Shown here piece by piece: positions 1-7,999 of a stretch of 40,156 bases of DNA (positions are counted from its first letter, which is position 1; each line of letters begins with the position of its first letter). The stretch spans positions 1 to 40,156 of the forward strand of contig JBHHZM010000011.1 in the NCBI GenBank assembly GCA_046758065.1. Reading direction: 5' to 3'. The DNA is from JBHHZM01 sp046758065. GTDB lineage: Bacteria > Pseudomonadota > Alphaproteobacteria > JAAXGF01. Position numbers and translations under genes: made by a program. Below the pieces are notes generated by a model. That model did no database searches and was not told where the DNA came from. It saw nothing but the letters and a program-made list of their open reading frames with translations.

Positions 1-1
1 C

Positions 2-55
2 GACGCCGCGGTGCTGCCCGGCGACACGATCGAGGTCGAGCGCCGCCTGTTCTAG
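2..55 (+). CDS. C-terminal end of a polysaccharide export (Wza/SLBB-type) protein, partial
   Basis: Only the last 17 codons lie in the window, reading DAAVLPGDTIEVERRLF and then TAG. The 'VLPGDxIEV' ending is typical of outer-membrane polysaccharide export proteins of the Wza/ExoF family, whose last SLBB/soluble-ligand domain finishes this way. The next gene is a Wzz/BY-kinase, the usual inner-membrane partner of such a channel, which supports the call. The start and most of the protein lie to the left of the window, so identity is inferred from a short tail plus context. Confidence 0.6.
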   Translation, partial: DAAVLPGDTIEVERRLF

Positions 56-228
56 CCCGGATTTCTCACCAAGGTCGCGGCGGCGCGACATCACGGCCGC
101 GCCGCGCGGGGCGTCCGCGTCGTCGAAGCCCTCGACCGTAGGCCCCGCTACGCGCTTCGGGCTTGTCCTCGCGGGCCGCCGCCGCGCGCACGCGACGCCG
201 CTCGTGACCTTGGTGAGAAATCCGGGCT
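54..228. repeat. 175-bp palindromic element with 23-bp perfect terminal inverted repeats
   Basis: Bases 54-76 and 206-228 are perfect inverted repeats of 23 bp whose core reads GGATTTCTCACC. The arms continue with imperfect GC-rich complementarity. At the centre a nested hairpin is visible: AAGCCC (126-131) pairs with GGGCTT (159-164), and inside it CGTAG (137-141) pairs with CTACG (148-152) around a six-base loop. The whole element can therefore fold as one long cruciform or RNA hairpin. The left arm overlaps the TAG of the export protein. It looks like a MITE or REP-type dispersed element; related ends recur at 15582 and 37245. No protein is supported inside it. Confidence 0.75.
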
Positions 229-437
229 GGCCCGCCGCCAGCGCGGGCAAACCGCCGCAAATATTGGTCAATCGTGCGCCCGGTGGGGATTCCTTAACTC
301 TTTTGCGTCCATTCTAGACGCTCGCGCCGGCGGCCGCCGACCCGTGGTCCGCGCACATTCGGTACGGGACTGCGGTCGGGCCGGCGACGAGTCCCTTCGG
401 GGACGACATTCGGGGATGACGTGGAGGCGAACGCTTC
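229..437. other. Intergenic leader before the Wzz/BY-kinase gene
   Basis: Together with the palindromic element this makes a 382-base gap without a gene. The first 75 bases include a locally AT-richer stretch (about 255-315) that could hold the promoter of the downstream gene, but no convincing -35/-10 pair was found. GGAGG at 423-427 is the ribosome binding site of the gene starting at 438. Confidence 0.5.
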
Positions 438-2759
438 ATGACGGTTGGCGCGCAGCCGTTGGGGTCGATCGAAGGGACGTCGCTGTTCGACGACGCCGAG
501 GCGGTCGATCTGCGCAGGCTGCTCAATACCCTGTGGCGACGCAAGATGATCGTCATGGGGACGACGCTGGTCCTGACCAGCATCGCGCTCTTGATCGTCA
601 TGCAGCTCACGCCGCTCTACGTCGCCGAGACCGAGATCGTCGTCCAGCCGCCGGACACCAACGTGATCGACATCGAGAAGGTCGCGCAGGGTCTCTCCAC
701 CGACTTCTACACCAACGACACCGAGGCGGCGATCCTCGGCTCGCGCGCCATCGCGAGCGAGGTGGTCGACCGGCTCGACCTGGTCAACCATCCCGCCTTC
801 AACCCGGCGCTGAGCCCGCCGCGCAAGGGACTGCTCGATCGACTTCACCTGCGCGAACTGATCCCCGAGGACTTCGACCCCCTTGCGCTGATCCCCGAAT
901 CCTGGCGCACCGCGATCCGGGATTTTCGCGCCGACGACGTCGAGGAGACGGAACCGCCCGAACCCCTGACGCCGGAAGAGGAACAACGACTGCTGCGCGA
1001 GGACGCCATCGACACCTACCTCGGCGGGCTTTCGGTCACCCCCTCGGAAAGTTCGCGGGTCATCACCGTCTCGTTCACCTCGCCCGACCCCGAGCTCGCG
1101 GCGCAGATCGCCAACGCCGCCGCCCAGGCCTACATCGACGACCAGGTGCGCGCCAAGACGGACGAGACCTCGGCGGCCAATGTCTGGCTGCAGGATCGCG
1201 CCGTCCAGCTCAAGGAGACCGTCGCCAAGGCCGCCGCCGCGGTCGAGCAGCACCGTCGCAAATCCGGGCTCGTCAGCGTCGGGGGCACCAACCTGCTCGC
1301 CAAGCAGATCGCGGAGCTCAACTCGCAGCTCATCATCGCCCGCGCGGCGCGCGCCGAAGCCGAGGCGCGGTTCAATCAGGTCCAGAAGCTCCTGAAGTCG
1401 AAGGACGGCATCGACTCGGCGGCCGCGGTGCTGCAGTCGTCTCTGATCCAGCGCCTGCGCGAGCAGGAGGCGGAGGTGGTGCGCAAGATCGCCGAGATGA
1501 AGACCCAGTTCCGCGAAGGCCACCCCAAGATGATCCTCGCGCGCAGCGAACTCCAGGATCTGGTCGACAAGATCGGAAACGAGGTCGGCAAGATCGCCAC
1601 CAATCTCGGCAACGAACTCGAGATCGCGCTGGTGCGCGAGAAAAACCTCGACCGCGAGATCGCCAAGCTGCAACGTCGGCTCGACGACCAGGCCGATGCC
1701 GAGATCACGCTGCACGCGCTCGAGACCGACCTCGAGGCCAACCGGAAACTCTACGATACGATTCTCGCCCGGCTCAAGGAAACCGGGGTCCAAAACACCT
1801 CGCTGATGCAGGCCGACGCCCGCATCATCTCAGCCGCGACGGTGCCCTACGCGCCGTCATATCCCCGCAAGAGGCTCATCGTCGGCATCGCCTTCGTGGG
1901 TTCGACGGTGCTCGGCGTGCTGATCGTGCTGCTGATCGAACATCTCGATTCGGGCTTCCGCAGTCGCGAACAGCTCGAGGCGGCGACGGGCGTTGCGACG
2001 CTAAGCATCGTGCCCCGGCTGCGGGGGCGGCGCATGGCGAACACCACGCTTTACGACGACATCCTCGAGCGGCCGCATACGGTGTTCAGCGAATCGCTGC
2101 GCACGCTGCGCACCTCGCTTTTGCTATCGAACGTCGACGAACCGCCGCGCACGGTGCTCGTGACCTCGTCCATCCCCAGCGAAGGCAAAAGCTCGACGGC
2201 ACTGGCGCTCGCCCGCACGGTGGCGAAGTACGGCAAGAAATGCATCATCATCGACGCCGACCTGCGCAGTCCGTCGGTGCACGGCGCCTTGGGCGTGCCC
2301 AACAATCTGGGCCTGATCGATTACCTCAGCCGCGACGTGGCGCTCGAGGACATGATCCAGATCGATTTCAAGTCGGGCGCGCATTTCATCGTCGCCGGCC
2401 CGGCGATGCCGCATCCCGCCGACCTGCTGGGTTCGGACAAGATGCGCGGTCTGCTCGCGTCGCTGCGCGAAATCTACGATCTCGTCGTGATCGATACGCC
2501 GCCGGTGTTGGCGATGTCGGACCCGCTGGTGCTCATGCGCTTTGTCGACAAGACGATCTACCTGGTACGCTGGGAAAAGACCCCGCGCGACACCGCGATC
2601 GCCGGTATCCGCCAGGTGCTCGATGCCGGCGCCAACCTCGCCGGCCTGGTGCTCAGCCAGGTCGACCTGCGCAAGCACGCCACCTACCACTACGCCGATT
2701 CGGGCTATCTGAACTATCACGGCTACGGGGACGAACCCCAGAGCCAGTCGCAGACCTGA
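438..2759 (+). CDS. Exopolysaccharide polysaccharide co-polymerase fused to BY-type tyrosine kinase (Wzz/ExoP/GumC-like)
   Basis: A 773-residue inner-membrane protein that would set chain length and drive Wzy-dependent exopolysaccharide polymerisation and export. An N-terminal Wzz region has one membrane segment near residues 36-56. A long helical, coiled-coil-prone periplasmic stretch follows (about 240-460), then a second membrane segment near 479-502. The cytoplasmic kinase domain shows a Walker A motif (PSEGKSS, K584), Walker A' (IIIDAD, D606/D608) and Walker B (LVVIDTPP, D686). The C-terminus has a tyrosine cluster (YHYADSGYLNYHGYG) of the kind autophosphorylated in BY-kinases. GGAGG lies ten bases before the ATG. 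It follows an export-protein gene and precedes other polysaccharide genes. Both halves of the family are fused in one chain, as in ExoP and GumC. Confidence 0.93.
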   Translation: MTVGAQPLGSIEGTSLFDDAEAVDLRRLLNTLWRRKMIVMGTTLVLTSIALLIVMQLTPLYVAETEIVVQPPDTNVIDIEKVAQGLSTDFYTNDTEAAILGSRAIASEVVDRLDLVNHPAFNPALSPPRKGLLDRLHLRELIPEDFDPLALIPESWRTAIRDFRADDVEETEPPEPLTPEEEQRLLREDAIDTYLGGLSVTPSESSRVITVSFTSPDPELAAQIANAAAQAYIDDQVRAKTDETSAANVWLQDRAVQLKETVAKAAAAVEQHRRKSGLVSVGGTNLLAKQIAELNSQLIIARAARAEAEARFNQVQKLLKSKDGIDSAAAVLQSSLIQRLREQEAEVVRKIAEMKTQFREGHPKMILARSELQDLVDKIGNEVGKIATNLGNELEIALVREKNLDREIAKLQRRLDDQADAEITLHALETDLEANRKLYDTILARLKETGVQNTSLMQADARIISAATVPYAPSYPRKRLIVGIAFVGSTVLGVLIVLLIEHLDSGFRSREQLEAATGVATLSIVPRLRGRRMANTTLYDDILERPHTVFSESLRTLRTSLLLSNVDEPPRTVLVTSSIPSEGKSSTALALARTVAKYGKKCIIIDADLRSPSVHGALGVPNNLGLIDYLSRDVALEDMIQIDFKSGAHFIVAGPAMPHPADLLGSDKMRGLLASLREIYDLVVIDTPPVLAMSDPLVLMRFVDKTIYLVRWEKTPRDTAIAGIRQVLDAGANLAGLVLSQVDLRKHATYHYADSGYLNYHGYGDEPQSQSQT

Positions 2760-2781
2760 GCGCGCCCGCCGAGGCGATCCC

Positions 2782-3456
2782 GTGTCCCGCTCATTCCTCC
2801 CGGCCGTCGCGCTGATCGCCGGTCTCGGTCTGGTCTCGCTCGCGGCGCCGCGCGCGGTCGGCGGCTTTGCCGAACTGCCGGCCCGACCCGTGGTGGCGGC
2901 GCTGCGCACGGGCGAAAAGATCGCCGCGCACCAGCTCGCCATCGCCGTCGAGGCGCAGGCGACGGCGATCGGCTGGGTCGACGACGGCCGCGGCCGGACG
3001 GCATTGGGGCTGCTGCGCTACGAGCAGGGGCGCCAAAACGACTTCGCCGGCGCCGACGGCACGGCCCGTCTCAACCAGGCCATCGCCGCGCACCGGCGGG
3101 GCCTGCGGCGCGCGCCCGCGCAAGCCTATGCCTGGGTGCGACTCGCCCACGCCGAACTGTTGCGCCACGGCCCGCGACGCGGCCTCGGACCGCTGCTGGA
3201 GCTTGCGGTCGCGAGCGCGCCGTTCGACCGCCGCCTCGTCTTTCGCCGGCTGGAGCTCGGCTTTCTGGCCTGGCGTCGGCTCGATCCGCAGGCGAGGGTG
3301 CTGGTCGGCCGCGATGCGCGCTTCGCGGCGGGTTTCAGCCCGCGGCGTCTGGCCGCGCTCGCCAAGAGGCGTTACGCCGCGGCGATCGTTCGCGCCGTGC
3401 TGGTCGATGCACCGCACCTGCGCCAGGCTTTCGACGATGCGTTGCGGCAGCTCTAG
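2782..3456 (+). CDS. Exported helical-repeat protein of the exopolysaccharide locus, function unknown
   Basis: A 224-residue protein starting at GTG with GAGG ten bases upstream, only 22 bases after the kinase gene, so probably co-transcribed. The N-terminus (SFLPAVALIAGLGLVSLAAPRAVG) looks like a signal peptide or membrane anchor. The rest is Arg/Ala/Leu-rich and helical; residues about 95-150 (LNQAIAAHRRGLRRAP...AYAWVRLAHAELL) resemble a TPR-type helical pair. No catalytic motif is visible. Position suggests an accessory role in polysaccharide synthesis, perhaps as a periplasmic scaffold, but this is inference from context. Its TAG stop overlaps the stop of the convergent ligase gene within a CTAG. 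Confidence 0.75.
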   Translation: MSRSFLPAVALIAGLGLVSLAAPRAVGGFAELPARPVVAALRTGEKIAAHQLAIAVEAQATAIGWVDDGRGRTALGLLRYEQGRQNDFAGADGTARLNQAIAAHRRGLRRAPAQAYAWVRLAHAELLRHGPRRGLGPLLELAVASAPFDRRLVFRRLELGFLAWRRLDPQARVLVGRDARFAAGFSPRRLAALAKRRYAAAIVRAVLVDAPHLRQAFDDALRQL

Positions 3457-4832
3457 GAGTCGGGCTCGCGGCTGCTCCACGACTGGGCGCAGCCGACGCC
3501 GAGCACCAGCGCATAGGTCACCGCGACCGCCGGAATCTGCAGGCTGAAGTCGACCAGCGCATGGGTCGCCACCAGCGCCGTTGCGGCCAGCCCGACACAC
3601 GGCGCCAGCCGGTCGCGTCGTCGGCTCCAGACCCCCGCCACGCAACGCCGGGCCAGACCGGCGAGCAGCGCCAACATGAGCGCGAAGGCCGGCACGCCCG
3701 CCTCGAAAGCGAATTCGAGATAGCTGTTGTGCGCCTTGTCGTAGATCAGGTCGCCCCGGATCGTGGTATCGCGGATCAGCGGAAAGGCCGCCTCGAACGT
3801 GCCGTAGCCGGCGCCGAGCCAGGGATTGTCGGTAATGCCGCGCCACACCAGGGCGTAGACCGCCGGCCTCTCCTCGGCCTCGATGAGGGTTTTCCCGAGA
3901 CGCGCCAGCGTCGTCTCGCCCGAAAGCGCGAGAATTGCGACGGCGAACAGCAAAACGCCGGCGAGCGTCGCGACCGCGGGCCCGGGCCGGGCACCGCGGT
4001 GCAGCGAGAAGCCGCCGGCGAGCACCAGCAGGCCGACCAGCGCGCTTACCAGACCGCCCCGCGAATCGGTAAGCAGCAGCGCCGAACCGATGGCGAGCGC
4101 CATGACGGCGAGCAGGCCGAGACGACCGGCGAGCCCCCCGATGAGGAACCGCGCGCCGGCGCGCGACAGGAGAGGCGGGGCGTGGCGCAGGAGATCGACC
4201 AGCAGGCCGAGCGTCGCCGTCAGCGCGATCCCGGCGTAGGTGGCGAACGAATTGCGGTTGATGAAGGTGCTGGTCAGCGATTCGCGGTAGGCCCAGCGTT
4301 CGTACCACAGGATGCTGTCGAGACGGCCGAACTCGACGACCAGGCCGTACACGCTGTAGGCGAGACCGGCGAGCGCGACGCTCCACACCGCCACGCGGGC
4401 GCTGTTCGGCTCCCGCCCCAGCTGGAACGCGAGCCAGAAGACGCCGGCATAGGCGAGGAGGCGCATCAGCGCGGTGAGCGTCGCCTGCGGGTCGAGGCTG
4501 ATCGCGCCGGCGGGCGGAGCCGCGAGCGCGCCGGCCGCCTCGCGCCACAGCGGATGATGCCATGCCTCGGGCGCAAACGGGCTCGCCTGGAAAAGGATCC
4601 AGGCGACCAGCGCCGCGAAACCGACCACGTAGAACCGGCTGTGCCGCCAGGCAACGCCGAGCGCCCGAGGGTCGCGCCAAGCCGCCAGCGCCCACAGGAC
4701 GAGCAGCCCGCCGACCGTCAGGCTCAGGACGCTCCACGACCACGGCCGGTTGCTTGCGAACGGCAGCGGCGCCAGCGCGACGGTCGCGACGAGACCGGCG
4801 AAGATGACGCGGCTCAGCCGGTCCCGCGCCAC
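3453..4832 (-). CDS. O-antigen ligase / Wzy-type polysaccharide polymerase, membrane protein
   Basis: About 459 residues with roughly ten to twelve hydrophobic segments along the chain. The Wzy_C/O-antigen ligase signature is visible: LLTDSRGGLVSALVG in a membrane segment, then the periplasmic loop WLGAGYGTFEAAFP...YDKAHNSYLEFAFEAGVP with the conserved Arg and His. Such enzymes join or polymerise undecaprenyl-linked glycan on the periplasmic side. I chose GTG at 4832 (MARDRLSRVIFAGLV...): residues upstream of it in this frame are only the shadow of the NUDIX gene. The start overlaps the NUDIX stop by 19 bases, suggesting coupling, with only a weak ribosome binding site. Ligase versus polymerase cannot be decided from sequence alone; the exopolysaccharide context favours Wzy-like polymerase. 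Confidence 0.85.
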   Translation of the reverse strand: MARDRLSRVIFAGLVATVALAPLPFASNRPWSWSVLSLTVGGLLVLWALAAWRDPRALGVAWRHSRFYVVGFAALVAWILFQASPFAPEAWHHPLWREAAGALAAPPAGAISLDPQATLTALMRLLAYAGVFWLAFQLGREPNSARVAVWSVALAGLAYSVYGLVVEFGRLDSILWYERWAYRESLTSTFINRNSFATYAGIALTATLGLLVDLLRHAPPLLSRAGARFLIGGLAGRLGLLAVMALAIGSALLLTDSRGGLVSALVGLLVLAGGFSLHRGARPGPAVATLAGVLLFAVAILALSGETTLARLGKTLIEAEERPAVYALVWRGITDNPWLGAGYGTFEAAFPLIRDTTIRGDLIYDKAHNSYLEFAFEAGVPAFALMLALLAGLARRCVAGVWSRRRDRLAPCVGLAATALVATHALVDFSLQIPAVAVTYALVLGVGCAQSWSSREPDS

Positions 4833-5464
4833 GCTTCGCGCACCCGCCGGCGGTTGAGCGCCAGCCATTGCAGGGGGATCACCGCGTTGGCGACGCGTAT
4901 GCGTCCCTCCGCCACCGCGGCGAGCGCCTCGTCCAGCCCCATGGCGAGAACGCGGATGTCCTCGCCCTCGTCTTCGAGTCCGTGGATGCCGCCCGCTCCT
5001 GCGCTGTCGGCGCGGGCGCAGTAGAGAGCGAGCCGCTCGCTGCTGCCGCCGGGCGAGAGCAGAATCTCGCCGATGCGCCACAGCGCGCTGATTTCGAGGC
5101 CGGCTTCCTCGATCGCCTCGCGGCGCACCACCTCCGCCGGCGATTCCCCGGCCTCGACGATCCCGGCGATGGTTTCGATCAGCCAGGCGCCGCCCGGCGC
5201 TTCGATCGCCGGTGCGCGGAACTGCTCGACCAGCACCACGCGGTCGCGTCCGGCATCGTAGGGCAGGACGCAGGCGGCGTGGCCGCGCTCGAACACCTCG
5301 CGCTCGATCGGTCGGCTCCACCCACCGGCGAACAGGCGGAAGCGCACGCGCAGTCGGTCGAGCCGGAAATAGCCCCGATAACAGGTCGTCCGGTCGAGCA
5401 CCTCGAAGCCGCACCCGCCAGCCCCGTCATGACGCGCCGTCGTCCGGAGGTCGTCGTCCGCCAT
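4814..5464 (-). CDS. NUDIX hydrolase, ADP-ribose pyrophosphatase type
   Basis: 216 residues. The NUDIX box is complete at about 101-123: G101, E107, then REAIEEAGL with R115, E116, E119, E120 and G122. The N-terminal strand region (CYRGYFRLDRLRVRF..GGWSRPIEREVFERG) and VVLVEQFRAPAIEAPGGAWLIETIAGIVE are typical of the ADP-ribose pyrophosphatase (NudF/TrgB-like) group, which splits ADP-ribose to AMP and ribose 5-phosphate. The ATG overlaps the stop of the macrodomain gene as TGATG, so the two are translationally coupled; that partner releases ADP-ribose from O-acetyl-ADP-ribose, which fits the assigned substrate. Exact substrate specificity is inferred. Confidence 0.88.
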   Translation of the reverse strand: MADDDLRTTARHDGAGGCGFEVLDRTTCYRGYFRLDRLRVRFRLFAGGWSRPIEREVFERGHAACVLPYDAGRDRVVLVEQFRAPAIEAPGGAWLIETIAGIVEAGESPAEVVRREAIEEAGLEISALWRIGEILLSPGGSSERLALYCARADSAGAGGIHGLEDEGEDIRVLAMGLDEALAAVAEGRIRVANAVIPLQWLALNRRRVREAWRGTG

Positions 5465-5982
5465 CAGCCGAGGACGTCGGCGACCGCCGCCTTGTAGCAA
5501 TCGAGAACCTCGCGGCCGAAACAGACGAAGATCACTTTCTCGGGCAGCGCGTGGTGTCGCAGGAACCCCACGGTCTCGGCCACCGCGATGCGCGCCGCGC
5601 GGGGCACGGGAAAGCGATAGGCGCCGGTGCTGATCGACGGGAAGGCGACCGTGGCCAGTCCGTAGGCCTCGCCGAGCGCCAAGCTGTTGCGGTAGCAGCG
5701 CGCGAGCAGCGCATCCTCGTCGTTGCCCCCGCCGCGCCACACCGGACCGACCGTGTGAATGACATGACGCGCCTTGAGATCGTAGCCGCCCGTGATCTTG
5801 GCCTCGCCGGTTTTGCAGCCCCCCAGCCCACGGCATTCTTCGCGAAGCCCGGGCCCGGCGGCGCGGTGAATCGCGCCGTCCACCCCGCCGCCGCCGAGAA
5901 GCGTGGTGTTGGCCGCGTTGACGATGGCGTCGACGTCCTGTCGGGTGATGTCGCCCTCGACAACCGAGATGCGGTTCAACAT
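5464..5982 (-). CDS. Macrodomain protein, O-acetyl-ADP-ribose deacetylase (YmdB-like)
   Basis: A 172-residue single macrodomain, the usual length for the YmdB/MacroD group. Visible motifs are GDIT (10-13), VNAANTTLLGGGGVDGAIHRAAG (from 21; Asn25 and Asp35 are the ligand-binding and catalytic positions of the family) and FPSISTGAYRFP near residue 115-126, which contacts the diphosphate. The family hydrolyses O-acetyl-ADP-ribose and removes ADP-ribose from acidic side chains. It is the first gene of a two-gene unit with the NUDIX hydrolase and is transcribed away from the gamma-glutamyltransferase gene across a 205-base gap that must hold both promoters. Confidence 0.92.
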   Translation of the reverse strand: MLNRISVVEGDITRQDVDAIVNAANTTLLGGGGVDGAIHRAAGPGLREECRGLGGCKTGEAKITGGYDLKARHVIHTVGPVWRGGGNDEDALLARCYRNSLALGEAYGLATVAFPSISTGAYRFPVPRAARIAVAETVGFLRHHALPEKVIFVCFGREVLDCYKAAVADVLG

Positions 5983-6170
5983 CGCGACCCGTCGCTATCC
6001 GGGAATTTCTCGCCGTCCATTGTCGGCCATCGCTCGCGCCTGTCAATCATCGCTTCGCGCGGAAGTGACTTCCCCTCGCCGCGGGTCTCGGGCATTGTCG
6101 GGCTCATTGAGACGCCCCAAAGCGCGCGAGCGAGCAGTAAACACCGCCCACGGCGTCCGAGGCCTGAGAA

Positions 6171-6180
6171 AGGAGGTGAC
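6171..6180 (+). promoter_or_regulatory. Near-perfect Shine-Dalgarno deciding the gamma-glutamyltransferase start
   Basis: AGGAGGTGAC matches the anti-16S sequence over ten bases and lies seven bases before ATG 6188. A GTG inside it (6176) is in frame but would have no ribosome binding site, so ATG 6188 is preferred. Confidence 0.85.
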
Positions 6181-6187
6181 GACCGCG

Positions 6188-7777
6188 ATGCGCGATTTCC
6201 AGTTCCCGGGCCGTTCGCCGGTTCACGCACTCAACGCCATGGTAGCGACCTCGCAGCCGGCAGCGACATTGGCCGCGCTCGACGTCCTGCGCGCCGGCGG
6301 CAACGCCGTCGACGCGGCGGTCGCGGCGAGCGCCGTGCTCTGCGTCGTCGAACCGATGTCGACCGGCGTCGGCGGCGACTGTTTCGTGCTCTACGCGCCG
6401 GGCGGCGGCGGCGAAATCATCGCCTACAACGGCTCGGGCCGCGCGCCGGCGGCGGCCCACGCCGAGTGGTTCCTCGACAACGGCATCGACACGATCACCG
6501 AGGACAGCGTGCATGCGGTCACCGTGCCGGGCGCGATCGACGCCTGGGACCGGCTGATCGCCGATCACGGCAGCAAGGGACTCGACGAGCTTCTGCGTCC
6601 CGCCATCGGGTACGCCGAGAACGGCTATGCGGTGCAGCCGCGGGTGGCGTACGACTGGCGCAACAACGTCGCCAAGATCGAAGGCGACGAGACGGCACGG
6701 CGCATCTTCCTGCCCGGGGGTGCGCCGCCGGGCGTTGGCGACGTGCATCGTCAGCCCGAACTCGCCGAAACGCTGCGCACCATCGCGGCGGAGGGCCGCG
6801 ACGGCTTCTACCGGGGCCGCGTCGCCGAGGACATCGTCGGCTTTCTGCGCGCCCGGGGCGGTCTGCACACGCTCGACGATTTCGCCGCCGCCGGGGGCGA
6901 ATACGTAACGCCGATAAGCACCAACTACCGCGGCCTCGATATTTTCGAATGCCCGCCCAACGGCCAGGGCATCGTCGCGCTCATCATGCTCAACCTGCTC
7001 GCCGGCTACGATCTTGGCGCGCTCGATCCGGTCGGCGTCGAACGCCTGCACCTCGAAGTCGAGGCCGGCCGTCTCGCCTTCGCCGACCGCGACGTATTCG
7101 TCGCCGACCCGGCGCTCGCCGAGGTGCCGGTCGAGCGCCTGCTCGGCGCCGAACACGCCGCCGAACTGCGCGCCCATATCCGGCGCGACCGCGCCATGAC
7201 GGCGATGCCCGCGGCCACGGGGATGGCGCACCGCGATACGATCTATCTCTGCGTCGTCGATGCCGACCGCAACGTGGTGAGCTTCATCAATTCGCTGTTC
7301 CACGGCTTCGGCAGCGGCAAGGCGAGCCCGCGGACGGGGGTGATGATGCAGAGCCGCGGCGCCGGCTTCGTCGTCGAGCCCGGCCATCCCAACTGCATCG
7401 CGCCGGGCAAACGGCCGATGCATACCATTATCCCCGGCATGGCGCTCGAGAGCGGTCGGGTGGTGATGCCCTTCGGCGTCATGGGCGGGAATTATCAGCC
7501 CTTCGGTCACGTCCACTTCATCACCAATCTGGTCGATTACGGCATGGACGTGCAGGAAGCGCTCGACTGTCCGCGGGTGTTCCGTTACGACGGCGCGCTC
7601 GAGGCGGAACGCGGCGTGAGCGACGCGGTCTGCCGCGGGCTCGCCGCGCTCGGCCACCCGGTCGAGGCATGCGACAATCCCCTCGGCGGCGGCCAGGCGA
7701 TCCGCATCGATTGGCAACGCGGCGTGCTGATCGGTGGCTCCGAGCCGCGCAAGGATGGCCTGGCGCTCGGCTACTGA
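6188..7777 (+). CDS. Gamma-glutamyltransferase-family Ntn hydrolase
   Basis: 529 residues, slightly shorter than secreted GGTs, with no signal peptide, so probably cytoplasmic. Family features are in order: MVATSQPAATLAALDVLRAGGNAVDAA, STGVGGDCFVLYA, DSVHAVTVPGAIDAWDRL, PPNGQGIVALIMLNLL, and at the processing site DTIYLCVVDADRNVVSFINS. The predicted N-terminal nucleophile after self-cleavage is Thr351. The motif is DTIYLCVVD, where E. coli GGT has TTHYSVVD; this version belongs to the group of GGT-like acylases whose substrates are often not glutathione. The C-terminal PFGVMGGNYQPFGHVH..LVDYGMDVQEALDCPR is the small-subunit signature. A gamma-glutamyl or glutaryl-type amide substrate is inferred. 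Confidence 0.88.
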   Translation: MRDFQFPGRSPVHALNAMVATSQPAATLAALDVLRAGGNAVDAAVAASAVLCVVEPMSTGVGGDCFVLYAPGGGGEIIAYNGSGRAPAAAHAEWFLDNGIDTITEDSVHAVTVPGAIDAWDRLIADHGSKGLDELLRPAIGYAENGYAVQPRVAYDWRNNVAKIEGDETARRIFLPGGAPPGVGDVHRQPELAETLRTIAAEGRDGFYRGRVAEDIVGFLRARGGLHTLDDFAAAGGEYVTPISTNYRGLDIFECPPNGQGIVALIMLNLLAGYDLGALDPVGVERLHLEVEAGRLAFADRDVFVADPALAEVPVERLLGAEHAAELRAHIRRDRAMTAMPAATGMAHRDTIYLCVVDADRNVVSFINSLFHGFGSGKASPRTGVMMQSRGAGFVVEPGHPNCIAPGKRPMHTIIPGMALESGRVVMPFGVMGGNYQPFGHVHFITNLVDYGMDVQEALDCPRVFRYDGALEAERGVSDAVCRGLAALGHPVEACDNPLGGGQAIRIDWQRGVLIGGSEPRKDGLALGY

Positions 7778-7999
7778 GTGCGACGCCCAGGGGGTTGTGA
7801 GGGGGTTGCGCGGCGCAAACCGCCACCGTCAGCGCCAGCCACAATGCCCGGGTCAACCGTCCTGCCGCCGGACCGGATTGCGAAAAGGGTTGTGATTTCT
7901 TTTTCTCCCCTTAGCTTTCCGGCATGAACGGAACGGACAGCGGGCCTTTCGCGGTCTTCGGACGGGATCCGGGATGGGGACGGGGCGCGGCGGGCGGCC

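Noticed and set aside
66..260. Open frame of 64 codons in the repeat element
   Set aside because: It lies wholly within the palindromic element and is Arg/Gly/Ala-rich low-complexity sequence with no ribosome binding site.
294..1793. Long minus-strand open frame opposite the Wzz/BY-kinase gene
   Set aside because: It is an antisense shadow produced by high-GC codon bias; its product is a charged low-complexity sequence without motifs, while the plus strand has complete family motifs.
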